From contig NZ_SJZI01000046.1 of assembly GCF_004337505.1 (NCBI RefSeq), positions 1 to 64,000 of the forward strand: 64,000 nt of DNA, in the 5' to 3' direction. The notes below the pieces were generated by a model that made no database searches, was not told the origin of the DNA, and was given only the letters and a program-made list of their open reading frames with translations. How positions within the stretch are numbered: the first letter of the stretch is position 1; the number at the start of each line of letters is the position of its first letter. Positions 59,641 to 64,000 of the stretch are shown here, piece by piece. The DNA comes from Flaviaestuariibacter flavus (lineage in GTDB: Bacteria > Bacteroidota > Bacteroidia > Chitinophagales > Chitinophagaceae). A program made the position numbers and the translations under genes.

Positions 59641-62079
59641 GTGTACACCCTCTCCAATATAGCAGACGTCATCGGCGCCCGGCCCATCGGCGGCGGCGAC
59701 AACTCGCGCGTCGTTGCGCACCTGCTCCACGACAGCCGCGGCGTATCATTCCCGGAAAGCTCACTGTTCTTTGCGTTGGTAACGCGGCGCAGCGACGGGC
59801 ACCACTATATCGGCGATGCCTACCGCAAAGGCGTGCGTGCCTTCGTGGTTTCGGAGCCCATAAACGTCGACGAATTCCCCGCCGCCTCCTTCCTGCAGGT
59901 GACCAACAGCCTGCATGCCCTGCAGGCGCTGGCGGCCTGGCACCGCGCACATTTCAGCATACCGGTGATCGGGATCACCGGCTCCAACGGGAAGACCATC
60001 GTGAAAGAATGGCTTTTCCAGTTGCTGGAGCCGGAGTACCGCATCGTGCGCAGCCCGCGCAGCTACAACTCGCAGATTGGCGTGGCACTGAGCGTATGGA
60101 TGCTGCGCCCCGAGCATACGCTGGCGCTTTTCGAGGCCGGCATTTCGGAGGCTGGCGAGATGGAACGTCTGGCCCTCATGATCCGACCCGACATAGGCGT
60201 GCTTACCAATATCGGGTCGGCCCACGATGAAGGCTTTGTGTCCACCGAGCAGAAGCGCAGCGAGAAGGGGCGGCTCTTTGAAGGTGCCAGGGTGGTCATC
60301 GGCCCCGAGCCCTGGACGGGCCTGCTGCCGCACCACGTGAGCTGGGGGCAGGAGTCGGGTGCCGGCCTCCGGATTGAAAGCATCCGACGCGAAGGCAGCG
60401 AGACCAGGGTGGCGGCTTCGTACCGCGGCGTTACCGTAGAAATACGGGCACCGTTTTCCGATGAAGCCTCTGTCGCCAATGCGCTCACCTGCGCTACCGT
60501 ACTCATTTACCTGGGCTACAGCATCGACACCATCAACAACCGGCTGGCTGCCTTGCAGGCGGTGGATATGCGGCTGCAGCTGAAGCGCGGCGCAAACGGC
60601 TGCACGCTTATCAACGACAGCTATAGTGCCGACCTTACCTCGCTGCAGCACGCCCTCCATTTTATGGGCGGGCAGCAAACCGGGCAGCCGCGCACCGTCA
60701 TCCTTTCCGATTTCACCGAGGCGGGCACGCAGCCTGAGCGTTTTTATACACAGGTGGCGGCCGCACTGGAAGCCGCTGGTGTGCGCAAGTGCGTGCTCAT
60801 CGGCGAAGGCATCGGCCGCCACCTGGTGCTGCCCGCCGACGTACAGCGTTTTGCCTACCGCGACACCGACGCTTTCCTGGCGCAGTACCGGCCGGGGCTG
60901 TTTCGCGATGAGACCATCCTGATAAAAGGGGGGCGCAGCTTTCGTTTCGAGCGGATCGTGGCCGCGCTGGAAACACGCGTGCACCAGACTGTGCTCGAGA
61001 TCGATCTCAATGCGCTGGCCGGCAACCTGAAGCAATACCGGGCCCTGCTGCGGCCGCAGACGAAAGTGATGGCCATGGTGAAAGCTTTTTCCTATGGCAG
61101 CGGCTCCGCCGAGATCGCTTCTATCCTCCAGTACCACCACGTAGATTACCTCGGTGTAGCTTATGCCGACGAAGGCGTGGCCCTGCGGCAGTCGGGCATC
61201 GCACTGCCCATCATGGTGATGAACGCCGACGCGTCTTCCTTCGATGCACTGATTGAATACCAGCTGCAGCCGGTAATTTATTCCTTCCCTATCCTCGAGG
61301 CCTTTGAGCGTTACCTGCAGCGCGAGGGCCTGCAGTCCTGGCCCGTGCACATCGAGCTGGAGACCGGGATGAACCGCCTCGGCTTTTCCGCCCTCGAGAT
61401 CGATGCGCTGGCGCGGCACCTGCAGGGCACCGGCTGGCTGCGCGTGCAGTCGGTTTTCAGCCACCTGGCCGCCAGTGAAGACCCGGCGCAGGACGACTTC
61501 ACGCGGGAGCAGGCGGCGCGCTACGAGGCCATGACGGCAAAGCTGAAGTCCGCGCTCGGCTATCGCTTTCTCGAGCACATTTCAAATTCGGCGGCCATCA
61601 TCCGTCACCCGCAACTGCAATACGACCTCGTGCGGCTGGGCATCGGTATGTACGGCGTCGAGATCGAAACCAAGCAACTCGAACTGCATGCCGTAGCCAC
61701 CCTTCGCAGCACCATCGCGCAACTCAAATACCTTGAAGCAGGCGAGACCGTAAGCTACAACCGCCGCGGCGTGGTAAAGGAAGCCTCGGTGATTGCCACG
61801 GTACGCATCGGTTATGCCGACGGGTATAGCCGCCGGCTTGGCTACGGCATCGGCAAGATGTGGGTGCGTGGTCACCTGGCGCCGGTCATCGGCACGGTGT
61901 GCATGGACATGACCATGATCGACGTCACCCATGTTCCGGGTGTAGAGGTGGGTGATGAAGTGGAAGTGTTCGGGCAGGAGCTGCCGGTGCAGCAGGTGGC
62001 CGAATGGATGGGCACCATTCCCTACGAGATTATGACGGGTGTGAGCCAACGCGTGAAGCGGGTGTACTTCCAGGAATAA
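59641..62079 (+). CDS. murF: Bifunctional MurF ligase / alanine racemase
   Basis: 812 residues from a GTG start. Residues about 1-450 are MurF: ATP-binding GSNGKT at 114-119 and NDSYSADLTSL. Residues about 455-812 are alanine racemase: PLP Lys481 in MVKAFSYGSGS, catalytic Tyr in ETVSYNRRG, and GTVCMDMTMIDV. The fusion couples D-Ala supply to the step that adds D-Ala-D-Ala to UDP-MurNAc-tripeptide. It is a known fusion in Bacteroidota. Confidence 0.95.
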   Translation: MYTLSNIADVIGARPIGGGDNSRVVAHLLHDSRGVSFPESSLFFALVTRRSDGHHYIGDAYRKGVRAFVVSEPINVDEFPAASFLQVTNSLHALQALAAWHRAHFSIPVIGITGSNGKTIVKEWLFQLLEPEYRIVRSPRSYNSQIGVALSVWMLRPEHTLALFEAGISEAGEMERLALMIRPDIGVLTNIGSAHDEGFVSTEQKRSEKGRLFEGARVVIGPEPWTGLLPHHVSWGQESGAGLRIESIRREGSETRVAASYRGVTVEIRAPFSDEASVANALTCATVLIYLGYSIDTINNRLAALQAVDMRLQLKRGANGCTLINDSYSADLTSLQHALHFMGGQQTGQPRTVILSDFTEAGTQPERFYTQVAAALEAAGVRKCVLIGEGIGRHLVLPADVQRFAYRDTDAFLAQYRPGLFRDETILIKGGRSFRFERIVAALETRVHQTVLEIDLNALAGNLKQYRALLRPQTKVMAMVKAFSYGSGSAEIASILQYHHVDYLGVAYADEGVALRQSGIALPIMVMNADASSFDALIEYQLQPVIYSFPILEAFERYLQREGLQSWPVHIELETGMNRLGFSALEIDALARHLQGTGWLRVQSVFSHLAASEDPAQDDFTREQAARYEAMTAKLKSALGYRFLEHISNSAAIIRHPQLQYDLVRLGIGMYGVEIETKQLELHAVATLRSTIAQLKYLEAGETVSYNRRGVVKEASVIATVRIGYADGYSRRLGYGIGKMWVRGHLAPVIGTVCMDMTMIDVTHVPGVEVGDEVEVFGQELPVQQVAEWMGTIPYEIMTGVSQRVKRVYFQE

Positions 62080-62100
62080 GGATTCGCTAAATTGCCGCCG

Positions 62101-62700
62101 ATGGAATTGCACCGGATCGTACAGGAGGCGCGCCGCCGAGAGGGACTTACGCAGGAAGAATTGGCGGAACGTACTGGCATTACTGTTCGTACCATCCAGC
62201 GGATTGAGAGCGGCGAGACCACCCCGCGTGCTTTTACCCTTAAAACGATCGCTGAAGTTCTTGGACTTTCCTTGTCGGACCTGCAGCCTCCGGCGTCACC
62301 CGCGCCCCCAGACGAGCCTTCGCCGCCGGCAGCCTCCGTACCCGCGGCACCAGGTGATGGAAACACCCATTTTCTCCGGTTTGTTTGCCTTTCCTGCTTT
62401 AGCTGCCTGCTGCTGCCGATGGTGCATTTCCTGGTACCGCTTTTTATCTACCGCTCCCGAGCGTCCCTGCTGTCGGCCGAAGAGAAGCGCTTTGCCCGGC
62501 GGGTGGTATTCGGGCAGATCTACTGGGTCATCGCGCTTGACCTGCTGCTCCTGCTGACCCTGGCCTGGAATCTCTGGCAGGGCCGCGAGGGGTGGCAGAT
62601 CTCTTATATAACTACCACGCTCCTGCTCTATGCTGCCAACGCCATTCTGATTTTCTGGATGACGCGACAGGCGGGACGCTTGGAAGTGCCCCGCAAGTGA
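62101..62700 (+). CDS. XRE-family HTH protein with DUF4870-like membrane domain
   Basis: 199 residues. HTH at about 4-60 (LTQEELAERTGITVRTIQRIESGETTPRAFTLKTIAEVLG), Pro/Ala-rich linker, then three membrane spans (about 95-115, 137-160, 170-190) of DUF4870 type. A membrane-bound DNA-binding protein. ATG at 62101 is preferred over TTG three codons upstream. It may control its neighbour through the 11-bp repeats at 62714. Confidence 0.88.
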   Translation: MELHRIVQEARRREGLTQEELAERTGITVRTIQRIESGETTPRAFTLKTIAEVLGLSLSDLQPPASPAPPDEPSPPAASVPAAPGDGNTHFLRFVCLSCFSCLLLPMVHFLVPLFIYRSRASLLSAEEKRFARRVVFGQIYWVIALDLLLLLTLAWNLWQGREGWQISYITTTLLLYAANAILIFWMTRQAGRLEVPRK

Positions 62701-62713
62701 TTGATAATCAGTA

Positions 62714-62746
62714 AATGTCGGGTCAATGTCGGGTGAATGTCGATAC
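62714..62746. promoter_or_regulatory. Three 11-bp direct repeats plus -7 element
   Basis: AATGTCGGGTC, AATGTCGGGTG and AATGTCGATAC follow with a strict 11-base period. TAGTTTCG (62767-62774), one mismatch to TAnnTTTG, is 22 bases before the next ATG. Confidence 0.6.
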
Positions 62747-62795
62747 GAGGTGGCGCCGAGGCTCCCTAGTTTCGTTGCATACAAAAAAAGTTGTC

Positions 62796-63719
62796 ATGCA
62801 ACGAATGCTCCTGCTCCTGATCCTATCCTTCCTGCTGAACCGCCCGTCTTTTGCCCAAACCGGCAGGGCGCGTATCCTGCTCGCAGAGCGCGAAAGCGCG
62901 GTTCCTTTCCGCTGGGTTTCAAGCCCGGCCCTGCCCAATTCGGCACTGTTGCTGCCCCTGCGCCTACCGGGCTGTCCCGAGACCTATTACCTCCAGTTCG
63001 ACCTCGGCGCGGCACAGTCGGTGCTGTACCGCGAGGCGTTCGATGACATTGCCGGCAAGTACCCGAAATCCTTTGAAAAGAAGGACGCTCTTATTTCGGT
63101 GCGCGACGCCCGCCTTGGTGCTGCCACACTCACGCTTGAAAATATGCCAACGCGCAGCTATGCCGGCAGCAACCCGCGTTGGAAAAAGGGCGCCATCAAC
63201 ATTATTGGCACCGCCGGCGCCGATCTGCTGGAAGGCCGGACCGTACTGATTGATTACCCCGGCGGGCGCCTCCTGCTGAATGCCGATACCACTACCCTTG
63301 GCAGCGTTGAGCGTTACAGTCTTGTATACGCGCAGGGACGGATCCTGCTGCCCGCCCAGGTGGAAGGCGAACGCAAGCTCCTCATCTTCGATAGCGGGTC
63401 GAGTGCTTTCTCCCTGCTCACCGATGCGGAAACAGCGGTACGCATTGCCACCCCGGGATCGGTGGCAACACAGGTAACCGTGCGGTCCTGGGACCACAAT
63501 ATGACCGCCAACAGCTTCCCCACCACGGCTACGGTACGCCTGGCCGGGCGGGAGCTGCCGCTTGGCATCGTTACGTACATGGAAGGAGCAACGGAGCAGC
63601 AGGTGCGCAGTATGAAGGCCCTCGGTATCGGCGGCATGACCGGCAACCGTCTTTTTCTGAAGCACCGCCTCCTGCTGGACCTGCAGCGCCGCCAGTTTGC
63701 GCTGCTCGATCCGCGATGA
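62796..63719 (+). CDS. Secreted pepsin/retropepsin-like aspartyl protease homologue
   Basis: 307 residues with signal peptide (MQRMLLLLILSFLLNRPSFAQ). Two lobes: the first has YLQFDLGAAQSVLY, where DTG would be expected but DLG is found; the second has LLIFDSGSSAFSLL, a proper DSGS. The C-terminus (GIGGMTGNRLFLKHRLLLDLQRRQFALL) resembles the pepsin flap-distal G-N-x-F region. Possibly inactive, or active as a dimer of second lobes. Confidence 0.78.
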   Translation: MQRMLLLLILSFLLNRPSFAQTGRARILLAERESAVPFRWVSSPALPNSALLLPLRLPGCPETYYLQFDLGAAQSVLYREAFDDIAGKYPKSFEKKDALISVRDARLGAATLTLENMPTRSYAGSNPRWKKGAINIIGTAGADLLEGRTVLIDYPGGRLLLNADTTTLGSVERYSLVYAQGRILLPAQVEGERKLLIFDSGSSAFSLLTDAETAVRIATPGSVATQVTVRSWDHNMTANSFPTTATVRLAGRELPLGIVTYMEGATEQQVRSMKALGIGGMTGNRLFLKHRLLLDLQRRQFALLDPR

Positions 63720-63741
63720 CTGGATTCCGTACCTTCCGGCC

Positions 63742-64000
63742 ATGAGCATCAGCAAGGAGCCGCGCGTCGTGCGGACTGAAGAAAAGAAGCTGGCGGGGCG
63801 CCGCCTGGAGATGTCTTTTTCGCACAACCGCACCTTTGAGTTGTGGACCACCTTCATGCCGAAGCGGCGGCACTTTACCAATGCCGTGAACGAGTATCTC
63901 TATAGTCTCCAGATATATCCCGACACGAACTTTTTCCGGCAGTTCGACCCGAAGCGAACCTTTGTGAAATGGGCGCTGCTGGAAGTTGCGGACTACATCA
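63742..64000 (+). CDS. GyrI-like effector-binding domain protein, cut by window edge
   Basis: 86 codons of the start are visible: PRVVRTEEKKLAGRRLEMSFSHN then TFELWTTFMPKRRHF and FFRQFDPKRTFVKWALLEV. The pattern is that of GyrI-like/AraC effector-binding proteins without an HTH, common as stand-alone proteins in Bacteroidota. Function unknown; ligand binding likely. Confidence 0.78.
   Translation, partial: MSISKEPRVVRTEEKKLAGRRLEMSFSHNRTFELWTTFMPKRRHFTNAVNEYLYSLQIYPDTNFFRQFDPKRTFVKWALLEVADYI

Noticed and set aside
1-64000. tRNA or rRNA genes
   Set aside because: I looked for TTCGA-type T-loops and conserved rRNA stretches outside genes and saw none that form a cloverleaf; a tRNAscan run would settle it.

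Overview
This 64-kb window looks like chromosomal DNA of a member of the phylum Bacteroidota, most likely a GC-rich relative of the Chitinophagaceae (inference from content, not from a search). The reasons are gliding genes gldF/gldG, proteins with type IX secretion (T9SS) C-terminal sorting domains, SusC/outer-membrane proteins with carboxypeptidase-like N-domains, a fused CcoN-CcoO oxidase subunit, a fused MurF-Alr enzyme, and -7 promoter elements close to TAnnTTTG. No rRNA, tRNA, CRISPR array or prophage was recognised.

Layout. 1-6.7 kb: haem synthesis. hemA-hemC-hemD-hemE are tightly overlapped on the minus strand (hemE runs off the left edge); hemH, a SIMPL-domain gene and hemJ lie on plus. 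6.9-10.7 kb: a PepSY membrane protein and a TonB-dependent siderophore receptor (iron acquisition). 11-14.8 kb: a DUF3052-like/OmdA protein, a serine-hydrolase homologue that has lost its catalytic residues, a secreted unknown, and a rhodanese-thioredoxin fusion. 15-24.6 kb: a complete cbb3 cytochrome oxidase locus (ccoI, ccoS, ccoNO, ccoQ, ccoP, ccoG, ccoH, TauE/SafE-like gene), which uses the haem made by the first block. 24.7-28.3 kb: alpha/beta hydrolase, an intact IS5-type element with a 3-bp target duplication, a small DUF3471-like protein, an aldo/keto reductase. 28.3-41.4 kb: accessory genes, including a large T9SS cargo protein, a seven-repeat SDYEK protein, a four-PAS histidine kinase, a tandem pair of paralogous four-cysteine proteins of unknown function, a CPBP protease and an outer-membrane beta-barrel receptor. 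41.8-51.3 kb: ileS with a lysine/alanine-tailed TraR/DksA-like protein, PhoD-like phosphatase, YcxB-like protein, GNAT acetyltransferase, acpP-fabF-rnc. 51.7-64 kb: T9SS cargo, methylmalonyl-CoA epimerase, iscS-iscU-iscA, gldF-gldG, terC, murF-alr, an HTH membrane protein, a pepsin-like secreted protein and a partial GyrI-like gene.

The most unusual feature is what fills the intergenic spaces. Many gaps hold short tandem arrays with a period of 7 (sometimes 8) bases, each gap using a different word, often arranged as two facing arms that could pair. One array lies in frame inside hemC and others supply the last codons or the stop of hemE, ccoS and ccoG. Three copies of a ~118-120-bp imperfect palindrome and three of a ~131-136-bp element bounded by inverted GTCATTGCGAGC are also dispersed. 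The strongest regulatory signal is a 27-bp block shared by the ccoI and ccoS leaders at identical distance (46 bp) from their -7 elements.
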